From Cystobacter fuscus (lineage in GTDB: Bacteria; Myxococcota; Myxococcia; Myxococcales; Myxococcaceae): a stretch of 64,000 nucleotides of DNA. Under the pieces are notes generated by a model. That model saw only the letters and a list, made by a program, of their open reading frames with translations, made no database searches and was not told the DNA's origin. The position numbers and the translations under genes were made by a program. The stretch covers positions 4,216,001-4,280,000 of the forward strand of contig NZ_CP022098.1 in NCBI RefSeq assembly GCF_002305875.1, in the 5' to 3' direction. Each line of letters opens with the position of its first letter. Position 1 is the first letter of the stretch. Positions 1-8,850 of the stretch are shown piece after piece.

Positions 1-1
1 C

Positions 2-997
2 CCCGGCGCCGTGCACCCGCGCATCGAGTCCCATCCCATCCACACGTCGCTGCTCCAGCGGGTGCCGCGCATCCACGAGCTCTACCGGCACTTCCTTCCG
101 GTGCTCCCCCAGGTCATCGAGTCCATGCGTCTGACGGACTACGAGCTGGTCATCTCCTCCAGCCACTGCGTGGCCAAGGGCATCCGCAAGCCGCCCGGGG
201 CGAAGCACCTGTCCTACGTGCACGCGCCCATGCGCTACATGTGGGACTTGTTCGACGACTACTTCGGACCGGGCCGGGCGTCCGCGCCGGTGCGCGTGGC
301 GGCGCACGCGGTGCGGCCCTGGCTCCAGAAGTGGGATCGCGAGAGCACCGCCGGGGTGGATCGGCTGCTCGTCAACAGCCAGCACATCGCCGGCAAGGTG
401 CGGCGCTTCTGGGGCCGCGAGGCCAAGGTGGTGTACCCGCCCGTGGCCCTGGAGCGCTTCTGTCGGCATCCGCTCACGGGGCTCGGCCAGGGGGGCTACT
501 ACCTGTGGCTGGGCGCCTTCGCTCCCTACAAGCGGCTCGACATCGCGCTGGAGGCCTTCCGCCACCTGGACGCGCCCCTGTGGGTGGTGGGCACGGGGCA
601 GGAGGCGGCGCGGCACACCTCGGGGCCGCCGCCCGCCAACATCCGCTTCCTCGGCTCGGTGGCGGACGAGGCGCTGCCCGGGCTGTACCGCGACGCGCGC
701 GCGCTCGTCTTCACCGCCGAGGAGGACTTCGGCATCGTCCCGCTGGAGGCCCAGGCGTGTGGCCGTCCCGTCATCGCCTACGGGCGGGGTGGGGCGCTGG
801 AGACGGTCAACCCCCGCACGGGCCTCTTCTTCGACGCGCAGACCCCCGAGGCGCTCGCGGACGCCGTGCGCCGCTTCGAGGCGTGGGAGCCGGGCTTCCA
901 GCCCTCGGATGCTCGCTCGCAGGCCGAGCGCTTCAGCCGGGCCGCCTTCCAGCGCGCGGTGATGGCCGAGGTGGACGCGCTCCTGTCGAAGGCATGA
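2..997 (+). CDS. GT4-type glycosyltransferase, 5' end outside the window
   Basis: The frame is open to the left edge, so the N-terminal part of the GT-B fold is missing. What remains has an acceptor-side region (SYVHAPMRYMWDLFDDYF) and then the donor-sugar domain, with a conserved segment near RLDIALEAF and the GT4 ExxxxxE signature in FGIVPLEAQACGRPVIAYGRGG. It probably adds a hexose from a nucleotide sugar to a lipid-linked repeat unit in the cytoplasm. The next gene is an undecaprenyl-phosphate sugar transferase, which fits an exopolysaccharide or O-antigen cluster. Family call is firm; sugar specificity cannot be read. Confidence 0.88.
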   Translation, partial: PGAVHPRIESHPIHTSLLQRVPRIHELYRHFLPVLPQVIESMRLTDYELVISSSHCVAKGIRKPPGAKHLSYVHAPMRYMWDLFDDYFGPGRASAPVRVAAHAVRPWLQKWDRESTAGVDRLLVNSQHIAGKVRRFWGREAKVVYPPVALERFCRHPLTGLGQGGYYLWLGAFAPYKRLDIALEAFRHLDAPLWVVGTGQEAARHTSGPPPANIRFLGSVADEALPGLYRDARALVFTAEEDFGIVPLEAQACGRPVIAYGRGGALETVNPRTGLFFDAQTPEALADAVRRFEAWEPGFQPSDARSQAERFSRAAFQRAVMAEVDALLSKA

Positions 998-999
998 CG

Positions 1000-1023
1000 C
1001 CCCCTGACAGGGCTGTCAGGGGG
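1000..1023 (+). terminator. Strong hairpin after the glycosyltransferase
   Basis: A perfect 10-bp stem, CCCCCTGACA pairing with TGTCAGGGGG around a GGGC loop, begins 3 nt after the stop codon. There is no clear U-tract, so it may be a Rho-independent-like terminator or an mRNA-stabilising hairpin. Confidence 0.5.
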
Positions 1024-1217
1024 GACACGCATCCCCGAGGCGAGGCACACGGTCCGGGAACCGGGTGGGGTGGAGCCAGGGGGGGCAACCCCTTGGATTC
1101 CGGGCGCTTTCCATGCTACGAGCGCACCGGCTGTGAGGGTGTCCGGTAGCGGACGGGCCGTGGGTGTGGGGCGCGAGGATTGCAGCTCGCGCGCGGGTCC
1201 GAGAGAAGGAGCTTCAC

Positions 1218-2612
1218 GTGTTCAGCCGGTTCCAGCGCTTCTACACGTCCATCAAGGTGGCCGCGGATGTGGTGATGCTGACGGGCGCGTTCGCGCTCGC
1301 GTACGCCACGCGTTTCGAGGGGCCGATTCCGGTGATGTACGGACTGCCGGCCTGGGAGGAGACGCTGCTGTCGTTGGCGACGGTGCTCCTGGTCTTCCCC
1401 TTCACCTACCAGCAGGCGCGGCTGTACGTGACCAACCGGGCGCGCACGCACATCGGCGAGGTGTTCGAGGTCTTCAAGGCCACCGTCATGGCCACGCTCA
1501 TCGTGGTGGCGCTGACGTACTTCACGCGCGAGCGCTACTCGCGTCTCATGCTGGCGTTCTTCTCGGGCTATGCGTTCGTGGGGGTGTCCGCGGTGCGGCT
1601 GGCGCTGCGCGCGGTGCTCAGTGAGGTGCGCCGACGCGGCTACAACCTCAAGTCCGTGCTCGTCATCGGCACGGGGGAGCTGGGCCAGCGCGTCATCGAC
1701 ACGGTGGAGGGCCACAAGGAGCTGGGCTTCCGGGTGACGGGGGTGCTCACGCTGGGCGACGAGCGCCCGGGTGCGCGGGTGCGGGACATCCCCGTGGTGG
1801 GCCACGTGAAGGACGTGGACGCGGTGCTGGACGCGCATCCGGTGGATCAGGTCGTCATCGCGGTGCCGCTCGAGCAGCAGGCCGCCGTCAAGCCGCTCAT
1901 GGAGCAGCTCGCGCTGCGCACGGTGGACGTGAAGGTGGTGCCGGACCTCTACCAGTACGTCACCCTGTACGGCGGCCTGGAGGAGTTTGGGGGTCTGCCC
2001 ATCATCAGCCTCCAGGGCGATCCGATGACGGGCTGGAACATGGTGGCCAAGCGCGTCTTCGACATCCTCTTCGCCCTGGTGGCGCTCGTGGTGAGCGCGC
2101 CGGTGATGGGGCTGGTGGCGATCGCGGTGAAGCTCACCAGCCGGGGGCCGCTGCTCTACGCCCAGGAGCGCATGGGCATGGATGGGCGCACGTTCCACAT
2201 CCTCAAGTTCCGCACCATGCGCACGGATGCCGAGGCGTCCGGCGCCCTCATGGCGAGCAAGGACGACCCGCGGCGCACGCCCATCGGCACGTTCCTGCGC
2301 AAGTACTCGCTGGATGAGCTGCCCCAGTTCTTCAACGTACTCACCGGTGACATGAGCCTCGTCGGCCCCCGCCCCGAGCGGCCCGTCTTCATCGAGGAGT
2401 TCAAGCGGCAGATTCCCCGCTACCACCTGCGCCACAAGGTGAAGGCGGGCATCACCGGCTGGGCGCAGATCAACGGCCTGCGCGGGCAGACCTCCATCCA
2501 GAAGCGGATCGAGTACGACCTGTACTACATCGAGAACTGGTCCCTGCTGATGGACCTGAAGATCCTGGTGCGCACCGCCCTGGGGGGCTTCCTGTCCAAA
2601 AATGCCTATTAG
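1218..2612 (+). CDS. Undecaprenyl-phosphate hexose-1-phosphate transferase (EpsZ/WcaJ-like)
   Basis: Polyprenyl-phosphate glycosylphosphotransferase that starts exopolysaccharide assembly by moving a sugar-1-phosphate onto undecaprenyl phosphate. About 465 residues. Four hydrophobic segments lie in the first ~150 residues, then a CoA-binding-like Rossmann segment (VLVIGTGELGQR), another hydrophobic segment, and the catalytic C-terminal bacterial sugar transferase domain (KRVFDILFALVAL, KFRTMR, RKYSLDELPQFFNVL, MSLVGPRPERP). The GTG start at 1218 is chosen because GAGAAGGAG lies just upstream and homologues start close to this position. A longer in-frame start at 1164 exists but adds only low-complexity Arg/Ala. 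Similar in architecture to Myxococcus EpsZ; the actual sugar is inferred. Confidence 0.92.
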   Translation: MFSRFQRFYTSIKVAADVVMLTGAFALAYATRFEGPIPVMYGLPAWEETLLSLATVLLVFPFTYQQARLYVTNRARTHIGEVFEVFKATVMATLIVVALTYFTRERYSRLMLAFFSGYAFVGVSAVRLALRAVLSEVRRRGYNLKSVLVIGTGELGQRVIDTVEGHKELGFRVTGVLTLGDERPGARVRDIPVVGHVKDVDAVLDAHPVDQVVIAVPLEQQAAVKPLMEQLALRTVDVKVVPDLYQYVTLYGGLEEFGGLPIISLQGDPMTGWNMVAKRVFDILFALVALVVSAPVMGLVAIAVKLTSRGPLLYAQERMGMDGRTFHILKFRTMRTDAEASGALMASKDDPRRTPIGTFLRKYSLDELPQFFNVLTGDMSLVGPRPERPVFIEEFKRQIPRYHLRHKVKAGITGWAQINGLRGQTSIQKRIEYDLYYIENWSLLMDLKILVRTALGGFLSKNAY

Positions 2613-2713
2613 CGTGGGCTGCCAGACATCCGTGAAATGATGTGAGTTGTGCTTGACTTCTCCGGAAGCCGCGGACGGCCGGTGTCAGGAATTGTTCCTA
2701 CCATCCGGGCTGT

Positions 2714-4498
2714 ATGGTTGATCTGCTCGGAGCGCATCTGGTCCGCAAGGGAGTCCTCACCCAGACGCAACTGGACGAGGCCCTGAAGTCTCAACTCATC
2801 TACGGGGGCAGTCTGGGCACCAACCTGGTCGAGCTGGGCATGCTCAGCCTGGCCACGCTCGGGCAGGCCCTGTCCGACACCTACCATTTCCCCCGGGTGA
2901 CGGAGGAGGAACTGGCGGCGGTGTCGGTCCAGACGGTGGCCCTGCTGCGACCCGAGCTCGCGCGCCACCACCTGTCGTTCCCCCTGGTCCTGGAAGGCCG
3001 CCGGCTGCGCGTGGCCATGGCGGAGCCCCAGGATCCCCGGCACGTGGACGCGCTCGCGTTCGCCACGGGCCTGCGCATCGTGCCGTCCATCCTGCCGGAG
3101 CCGCGCCTGCTGCAGGTGCTGGAGCGGCACTACGGCATTGCCCGGCCCGTGCGCCCCGCCCGTCCGGGACAACTCCGGTCCGGGGAGTCCCTTCCGCCCA
3201 TGACGCCGACGGCCCGGCCGCCGGCGGTGACGCCTCCCACGATCGCCTCCGGTTCCATGAGCCCGGTTCCCACGGCTCCGCTCCATCCGCCGGGGCTGAC
3301 GCAGCGGAGCAGCGCGAGGGCGACGACTCCGAGGCTTCACGTGGTGCCTCCGTCAACGGGCGCCGCATCGGCTCCGGGCGCGTCTCCGGGCCAGGTGTCC
3401 GCGCCTCCCCAACTCCAGACGGCTCCGGTGGGGGCTCGTTCCGCGGAGGCCCCCCCTGTCGCGATGATGGCCTCCGGGGCGGCGCTGCTCCTGGCTCCGG
3501 TGCCTTCCGCGCCCCCTCGAGCCGCGCCACCCACGCCCGCGCAGACCGGGGGCGATCCCTTCGCGACCGTTCCCCCGCGCACGGCGGAGCTGTTTCCCGA
3601 GGTCCCGGCGCCTCCTCCGTCCACCTCGGAGCAGGAGGGGCCCTCCTCCCTCGAGGCGCGCGCTTTCGAGCGGAACGCGAGGCCCTCGTCCCTGCCGCTG
3701 GTGGAGCTTTCGGCGGAGGAGGTTCTCGAGGCGCCGAGCGTGGCGGAGTGGAGGATCCACGCGATGGAGTTGCCCCAGGGCCCCGTCGGTGCATGGGAGA
3801 TGGCCTCGGACATCGACTACATCGAGTCGGATTCGGGCTCCGCGTCCTGGGCCCAGCGGGGCCTCGAGGTGGACTTCGGCTCGCTGGCGGCCAACGACGC
3901 GGACGGAGTGCCGCTCGCCCGCGTCCATGAGTTCCTCCCGCATTGGGAGGCCCGCCTGGGGCGGGACGAGGGCGTGAAGGCGGCGGCCTTGCCGTCCAGC
4001 ACGGGCACCCAGGGGCCACCGTGGGTGCGGCTCCCGGAGGCCATGGAGGCGCTGCGGCGGGCGACGACCCGGGGCCAGCTGGGCCAGGCGCTGCTGTCCT
4101 ATGCCCATGGGCGCTTCCCCCGGAGCTTCCTGCTGGGAGAGACCTTCGGCACCATCCGGGTGGGGCTCGCGTGCGGAACGGGGAGCGACAAGCCCGAGGT
4201 GGCGGCCTTGAAGATGGACCTGTCGACGCCCTCGCTGCTCGCCCGGGCGGCCGCGGACGGAGGACCCGTCGTCTCCAGCGCGCCGGAGAGCCGGACGGAC
4301 GAAGCGCTCTTCGCCGCGCTGGGCGGAGCGTCCTCGCACCTGGTGGCCGCGCCCATCCGGCTGCGCCAGCGCGCGGTGGGCTTCGTCGTCATCGACGGGG
4401 GACCCTCGCCCATTGGCGCCGAGGAGCTCGATGAACTGGAGCGGCTGCTCGCGGAGGCGTCCGAGGCCTATGGCCGGCTGCACGAGACCTCCTTCTGA
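2714..4498 (+). CDS. MshEN/GspE-N domain protein with proline-rich linker and GAF-like C-terminus
   Basis: 594 residues, no ATPase domain. Residues ~1-140 match the type II secretion ATPase N-terminal (GspE-N/MshEN) fold. Residues 4-27 and 33-56 are two 24-residue LGxxLVxxGxL...L...L motifs separated by exactly five residues (LIYGG), the spacing known for c-di-GMP-binding MshEN domains. The usual leading Arg is Leu in the first motif and Ser in the second, and only the first motif keeps the final Gln. A long Pro/Ala/Ser-rich linker follows (~150-330). The last ~140 residues look like a GAF-type sensor fold. It lies downstream of exopolysaccharide genes, so a regulatory role in c-di-GMP-dependent surface polysaccharide production is plausible but inferred. 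Confidence 0.75.
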   Translation: MVDLLGAHLVRKGVLTQTQLDEALKSQLIYGGSLGTNLVELGMLSLATLGQALSDTYHFPRVTEEELAAVSVQTVALLRPELARHHLSFPLVLEGRRLRVAMAEPQDPRHVDALAFATGLRIVPSILPEPRLLQVLERHYGIARPVRPARPGQLRSGESLPPMTPTARPPAVTPPTIASGSMSPVPTAPLHPPGLTQRSSARATTPRLHVVPPSTGAASAPGASPGQVSAPPQLQTAPVGARSAEAPPVAMMASGAALLLAPVPSAPPRAAPPTPAQTGGDPFATVPPRTAELFPEVPAPPPSTSEQEGPSSLEARAFERNARPSSLPLVELSAEEVLEAPSVAEWRIHAMELPQGPVGAWEMASDIDYIESDSGSASWAQRGLEVDFGSLAANDADGVPLARVHEFLPHWEARLGRDEGVKAAALPSSTGTQGPPWVRLPEAMEALRRATTRGQLGQALLSYAHGRFPRSFLLGETFGTIRVGLACGTGSDKPEVAALKMDLSTPSLLARAAADGGPVVSSAPESRTDEALFAALGGASSHLVAAPIRLRQRAVGFVVIDGGPSPIGAEELDELERLLAEASEAYGRLHETSF

Positions 4499-4640
4499 GG
4501 GAGGGCTCGTGGCCGGGTGACTCCGGGTCTCGGCGTCGGCCCTCCCGAGGGAAATCACCTCGTGACAGACTCACAGTATATTGACAGTATTATTGCATCG
4601 CCGTACTCGATTGGGCGCGTCCATTCGCTGGAGAACGCTC

Positions 4641-5660
4641 GTGCGGGTCGAGAGCATCATCTGGGACATGACCTATGCCTGTCCCCTGCGCTGTAACCAT
4701 TGCTACTCCGAGTCCGGACGGCGGCCGGCGGTTTCGCGGCGCGAGGACGTGCTGCGGATCGCGGGGGAGATCGCCCGGGTGAAGCCGCGGAGCGTGGCGC
4801 TGAGCGGAGGCGAGCCCCTGCTCGCGCCCGGGTGGGAGGAGGCGGTCCAGCGTCTGCGGGAGGAGGGGCTGCCGGTGGGCCTGTACACCAGCGGGTGGCT
4901 GATGGACGAGGCCCTCGCGCGGCGACTGGCGGACACCTTCACGCGCGTGTGCGTGAGCGTGGACGGTGGGCGGGCGCGCACCCACGACATGATTCGAGGC
5001 CGCGTGGGCTCCTTCGAGCGGGCCATGGCGGCGCTGGAGCTGCTCGCGCGCGAGCGGCGGGAGCGTCAGGCGCGCGGGGAGCCCTGCTATGCGCTGGGCG
5101 TCGAGATGACGGTCATGCGCAGCAACCTGGCGGAGACGGAGCTGCTGGTGCGGGAGCTGTCCGGACGCTTCCCCGGCCTGGGGGTGATCCAGCTCGGGAT
5201 GGTGGTGCCCAGCGGGCTGGCGGCCGAGGAGGACTTCGAGGAGCGCGAGCTGCTCACCGACGAGGAAGGGCAGGCGTTGCTGGCCGACGAGGCGCGGCTG
5301 GCGGCCCTGGCGTCCCATGGCGTGCGGGTGGCGGTGAGCGACGTGCGGTCGTTCTACGTGCACGGGATGCCTGGGGCGCCCCGGCTGCCCTTCGCGCACC
5401 TCGAGCCGAATGGGCAGCTCCGGGCGTTCGAGACGTGCGAGGCCAAGGTGGGCAGCGTGCTCGACGAGCCGTTCGAGGTGCTGTGGGAGCGGGCGCTCGC
5501 ATGGCGGGGCGAGCCCTTCGTGGTGGAGCAGTACACCTCCATTCGCACCATGCGCGACTGGGCCCGGGCGGCCAGGGCCCTGGATCAGCGCTATGGCTCC
5601 GCGGAGGACGTGGCCCGGATCGCCCGGCGCACGTGGAGGCCGAAGGCCTCGGGGATGTGA
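4641..5660 (+). CDS. Radical SAM protein without a SPASM cysteine cluster
   Basis: The [4Fe-4S]/SAM motif CPLRCNHC appears near the N-terminus, followed by the GGEPLL motif (SAM amino-group contact) and a TIM-barrel-like body with VSVDGG. The C-terminal portion resembles the peptide-modifying/PqqE-like branch (HLEPNGQLRAFETC) but has only one Cys where SPASM domains carry several. The GTG at 4641 gives a normal N-terminus and has TGGAGA six bases upstream; an upstream TTG at 4581 is in frame but lies in an AT-rich patch (TTGACA at 4581) that looks more like a promoter. No precursor peptide gene was recognised nearby, so the substrate is unknown. Confidence 0.82.
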   Translation: MRVESIIWDMTYACPLRCNHCYSESGRRPAVSRREDVLRIAGEIARVKPRSVALSGGEPLLAPGWEEAVQRLREEGLPVGLYTSGWLMDEALARRLADTFTRVCVSVDGGRARTHDMIRGRVGSFERAMAALELLARERRERQARGEPCYALGVEMTVMRSNLAETELLVRELSGRFPGLGVIQLGMVVPSGLAAEEDFEERELLTDEEGQALLADEARLAALASHGVRVAVSDVRSFYVHGMPGAPRLPFAHLEPNGQLRAFETCEAKVGSVLDEPFEVLWERALAWRGEPFVVEQYTSIRTMRDWARAARALDQRYGSAEDVARIARRTWRPKASGM

Positions 5661-5676
5661 GGGCGGGGAACGGCCC

Positions 5677-6057
5677 TCAAGCGTCCAGCGACTGGAGCAG
5701 CAGGGAGAGCTGGTCCCTGCTCGCTCCCTTGGGCAGGTAGTAGTGGGGCCCGGAGCGCAAGGCTCCGCCCACGTCCTGCACCGCCGCGGCCGTCAGCAGC
5801 ACCACCCGGGGGGGTTCCCCATTCCGGGGCATCCGCTCCAGCACCTCGAGCCCATTCATCCCGGGCATGTTCAGGTCCAGGAGCATCACCCGGTAGCGTT
5901 GCCGCGACAGGGAGTCGAGGGCCTCCTGGCCGTTGGCGGCCTCGATGGCCTCGTAGCCGAGATCTTCCAGGCACAAGCGGAGGAATTCCCGCCAGTCCGC
6001 GTCGTCATCGACGACCAGCACCTTGCGTGCGACATCCTGGGCAGTCGTTGGATCCAA
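5677..6057 (-). CDS. Single-domain response regulator (CheY-like receiver)
   Basis: 126 residues forming one receiver domain with no output domain. Visible residues: acidic pocket D17/D18 (VVDDDAD), phosphoacceptor D61 (LLDLNMPGMNG), the switch Thr region (VLLTAAA) and the conserved Lys in YYLPKGAS. It would be phosphorylated by a histidine kinase elsewhere and act by protein-protein interaction. The TTG start has GGGAGGA about four bases upstream. It converges on the radical SAM gene and its stop lies 16 nt from that gene's stop; no cognate kinase is adjacent. Confidence 0.9.
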   Translation of the reverse strand: MDPTTAQDVARKVLVVDDDADWREFLRLCLEDLGYEAIEAANGQEALDSLSRQRYRVMLLDLNMPGMNGLEVLERMPRNGEPPRVVLLTAAAVQDVGGALRSGPHYYLPKGASRDQLSLLLQSLDA

Positions 6058-6160
6058 TCGTCCTCCCGCGAGTCCTCCCGTGGCGGAGGATCAACTCCTC
6101 CGGGTGACGAGAACATTCTCCCGGGCCGACATGCCGGGATGGAGGGCAGGGGAGCAGGCG

Positions 6161-6724
6161 TCAGCGGCTCCTGGCGGACGGCACGAAGAGCGCGGAGCCG
6201 AGCAGCGCCTTGGCGCGGGCCACCATTCGCGCGCGATCCTGGGGGGCAATGGCCAGCAGGCCCCCTTCGATCATCGCCCAGCTGCACACGAAATCGTCGA
6301 GCGTCACCTCCGGTCGCAGCAGTCCCCGCGCTCGCGCCGCCTCCACCGGCCCGGCGAGGAGGCCGCGCAACTGCTGGTTCAGTCGCTCCAGGGCTGTCCT
6401 CCCTGCTTCCGTTGATGCCAGGTACGGGTGCAATCCCGGGATGGCGCTCAGGGTGTCGGCGATCCAGAAGAAGATCTCCTCGACGGAGCGGGCCGGGTCG
6501 GGGGCCGAGGCGAGGCGTTGTTCGATGAGGTCCACGCGGCGCTCGATCATCGCGAGGGCCAGGTGGTCGCGGTCCGGGAAGTGGCGGTAGAGCGTGCCTC
6601 GTCCGACGCCGGCGCGCTCGGCGATGAGTTGGAGCGGCACGTGGAGGCCGTGCTCGCGGAAGACCTGTTCGCCCGCCGCGAGGAGCAGTTCACGGTTGCG
6701 CTGAGCGTCCTGTCGTTGCGTCAC
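6161..6724 (-). CDS. TetR-family transcriptional repressor
   Basis: About 187 residues. The N-terminal TetR helix-turn-helix (LIAERAGVGRGTLYRHFPDRD) is followed by an all-helical ligand/dimer domain. The GTG start at 6724 is preferred over in-frame starts further out (6754, 6856) because those would place the operator palindromes inside the coding sequence. It is divergent from an SDR oxidoreductase and the two share a 122-bp intergenic region with two near-identical palindromes, so it most likely represses both itself and the SDR. Confidence 0.9.
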   Translation of the reverse strand: MTQRQDAQRNRELLLAAGEQVFREHGLHVPLQLIAERAGVGRGTLYRHFPDRDHLALAMIERRVDLIEQRLASAPDPARSVEEIFFWIADTLSAIPGLHPYLASTEAGRTALERLNQQLRGLLAGPVEAARARGLLRPEVTLDDFVCSWAMIEGGLLAIAPQDRARMVARAKALLGSALFVPSARSR

Positions 6725-6740
6725 ATCCAGGAGTGTACCG

Positions 6741-6770
6741 CACGAAACGGACATCCGTGTCCGCTTCGTG
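6741..6770. promoter_or_regulatory. Operator 1 (13-bp inverted repeat) between tetR and SDR gene
   Basis: CACGAAACGGACA and TGTCCGCTTCGTG flank a TCCG spacer, with one mismatch in the arms. The core AACGGACA/TGTCC matches the second palindrome 41 bp downstream (centre to centre). Placed next to a divergent TetR gene, it is a likely TetR-binding site. Confidence 0.72.
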
Positions 6771-6780
6771 GTAGGTTCGG

Positions 6781-6812
6781 CGGAGAAACGGACACCCATG
6801 TCCGTTTCTCCG
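6781..6812. promoter_or_regulatory. Operator 2 (perfect 14-bp inverted repeat) between tetR and SDR gene
   Basis: CGGAGAAACGGACA and its exact reverse complement flank a 4-bp CCCA spacer. It shares the GAAACGGACA core with operator 1. It lies 35-66 bp upstream of the SDR start, where a bound repressor would block RNA polymerase. Confidence 0.78.
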
Positions 6813-6846
6813 GGGAAACCACCCCACGACACGGGAGATCCGCACC

Positions 6847-7668
6847 ATGAGCGCACCCCACAAGGACGTCATCGTCATCACCGGCCTCGGTGGCATGGGC
6901 CTCGCCACCGCCCGCCGCCTCGGCTCCGGCCGCCAGCTCGTCCTCGCCGACTACGCCCAGGAGCTCCTCGACCGTGTCGCCGACACCCTTCGCGGCGAAG
7001 GCCACACCGTCCACCCCCTTCGCGTCGACGTCTCCGACCCGCGGTCCGTCGAACGGCTCGCCCAGCACGCAGGCGCCCTCGGCTCGCTCCGTGCCGTCGT
7101 GCACACCGCCGGCGTCTCCCCCGTGCAGGCGAGCCCCGAGCGGATCATCCAGGTGGACGTCCTCGGCACCGCCCACGTCCTCGACGCCTTCCTCCCCTTC
7201 GTGACGCCTGGCGGTGTCGCGGTGTGCATCGCCTCGATGGCCGGTACGATGGTGGCGCTTCCCCCCGAGGCCGAACGCGCCCTGGCCACCACCCCCACGA
7301 GCCAACTCGCGGGGCTGCCCATGCTCGACCCGAAGAACCTCGATTCCGGCGCCGCCTACAGCGTGGCGAAGCGTGCGAACCAGCTGCGCGTCCAGGCGGC
7401 GTCGATTCCGTGGGGGCGGCGGGGCGGCCGGGTGGTCAGCGTCAGCCCGGGCATCATCTCCACCCCCATGGGTCAGGCGGAGTTGAGCAGCCCCCACGGC
7501 GAGGTCATGCGCGGCATGATTCAAGCGTCCGGCACGGGGCGCATTGGCACCCCGGACGACATCGCCAGCGCCGTCGAGTTCCTGATCAGCCCCCAGGCGT
7601 CGTTCATCACCGGCACCGACCTCCTCGTCGACGGCGGCGCCGTCGCCGCGGCGCGCTACGCCCGATAG
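6847..7668 (+). CDS. Short-chain dehydrogenase/reductase (SDR)
   Basis: 273 residues with the classical SDR layout: a nucleotide-binding TGLGGMG near residue 13, a VDVSD acidic segment, a catalytic Ser in IASMAG, the YSVAK Tyr/Lys pair and SPGIISTPMG. NAD(P)H-dependent oxidoreductase acting on a small alcohol or ketone in the cytoplasm; substrate unknown. The insertion around residues 137-163 between the Ser and Tyr blocks is longer than in typical FabG-type SDRs. Divergent from tetR with twin operators, so it is probably induced by the TetR ligand. Confidence 0.9.
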   Translation: MSAPHKDVIVITGLGGMGLATARRLGSGRQLVLADYAQELLDRVADTLRGEGHTVHPLRVDVSDPRSVERLAQHAGALGSLRAVVHTAGVSPVQASPERIIQVDVLGTAHVLDAFLPFVTPGGVAVCIASMAGTMVALPPEAERALATTPTSQLAGLPMLDPKNLDSGAAYSVAKRANQLRVQAASIPWGRRGGRVVSVSPGIISTPMGQAELSSPHGEVMRGMIQASGTGRIGTPDDIASAVEFLISPQASFITGTDLLVDGGAVAAARYAR

Positions 7669-7731
7669 CGCATCTCCCTCGTGACGGAGAGGGACATGGT
7701 TCCCCCAGGTGCGCCAGAATCGCTCTCACCT

Positions 7732-8688
7732 CTATCTGGACTCGACCCGTCCGAGCGGCCTGGCCACGCCAGTCAGCGTGTTTTGCGCTTCCTGCCAGGC
7801 CGGGTCTCCGGGGTAGAGCGCGGTGCGGAGGTAGGCCCAGGAGAGACGCTGAACGGCGGCCACTCGCTCGGGGTTCTCGTCCGTGGTCTCGGCGACGTCA
7901 TATCCCGAGACTCCGCCCAGCCCGTGCCCTGCGTCGAACAGGGTGAGCAGGGACTTGGGGCCTGGGGAGAGGAAGTAGGGATCGGCGTGCCAGTCGGCGC
8001 CCGCGACCGTCAGGTGGGGAGAGTCGTCCTTGTCGCCAGCGACCACGAGCGCGGGCGTCGCCATCGTGGAGAAGTCGATGGTCGTGAAGAAGGAGTAGTT
8101 CTCGGCTGCGAACTTGCTGAGGGCATCGCCTCTGCCGGGCGCGGCGAGCAGCACGCCCGCCTTGATCCGGGGCTCGGCGAGGTTCACTTCCGTTCCGTCG
8201 TGGGGAGCCTTGTGCCGCGCGCCAAGCAGCAGGCTCGCGGTGTGCCCGCCCATCGAGTGCCCGACGACGGCCACCTTGCTTCGGTCCAAGCGCCCGGCGA
8301 GCCCAATGACGGCGCGCTCGATCGCGTCGAGTTGGTCGAGGATGCGCTTCATGTCCTCGGCCCGCGCTCGCCAGTACAGAGGCGCATCGGGGTCCTTGGA
8401 GTCGAGGGTGAGCGTCTTCGAGTCGAGATGGGTGGGCTGGATCACGACGAAGCCGTGTGCCGCGAAGTAGTTGGCGAGTGGGGCGTAGCCGTTCAATGAG
8501 GAGAGGTGGTTGGAGCGGCCGTGGCCGTGCGAGAGCAAGAGGATGGGCAGTGCGCTTCCGGTCACGGGCGCGGAGACTCGCACCTGGAGATCGACGGCGC
8601 GGCCGGGAGCTGGCAGCACGATGGGGCTGACCGACAGGACCGGAGTGGGTGCGCTGGGGGTGTTGGTTGCGGAAGCCGGTTCGCTCAT
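7732..8688 (-). CDS. Alpha/beta hydrolase (chlorophyllase/dienelactone-hydrolase-like)
   Basis: 318 residues. The oxyanion segment LLLSHGHGRSNHL and nucleophile elbow GHSMGG (Ser nucleophile) are clear; a VAGDKDDSPH segment could hold the acid and an FDAGHGLGG segment the catalytic His. No signal peptide is obvious, so it is probably cytoplasmic. Its start faces a divergent AraC-type regulator 162 bp away, which may control it. Ester substrate unknown. Confidence 0.85.
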   Translation of the reverse strand: MSEPASATNTPSAPTPVLSVSPIVLPAPGRAVDLQVRVSAPVTGSALPILLLSHGHGRSNHLSSLNGYAPLANYFAAHGFVVIQPTHLDSKTLTLDSKDPDAPLYWRARAEDMKRILDQLDAIERAVIGLAGRLDRSKVAVVGHSMGGHTASLLLGARHKAPHDGTEVNLAEPRIKAGVLLAAPGRGDALSKFAAENYSFFTTIDFSTMATPALVVAGDKDDSPHLTVAGADWHADPYFLSPGPKSLLTLFDAGHGLGGVSGYDVAETTDENPERVAAVQRLSWAYLRTALYPGDPAWQEAQNTLTGVARPLGRVESR

Positions 8689-8850
8689 GATTCTGATGTC
8701 CTTTCGTGGGCTCGGCTCCGTGAAAAGGCCCGGAGACGAGAGCGCGAACCATGACGCGCGGCACGATCCCTGAATTGGAAGGACCGGACATTTTCATCGT
8801 CCCTTCCGTGCCGGATTGAACGGCCGCGGTGGACGCGCGAGGATACGAGG

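Noticed and set aside
4561-4640. Extending the radical SAM gene to the TTG at 4581
   Set aside because: The upstream part is AT-rich, contains a TTGACA hexamer and has no ribosome-binding site; GTG 4641 has TGGAGA at proper spacing.
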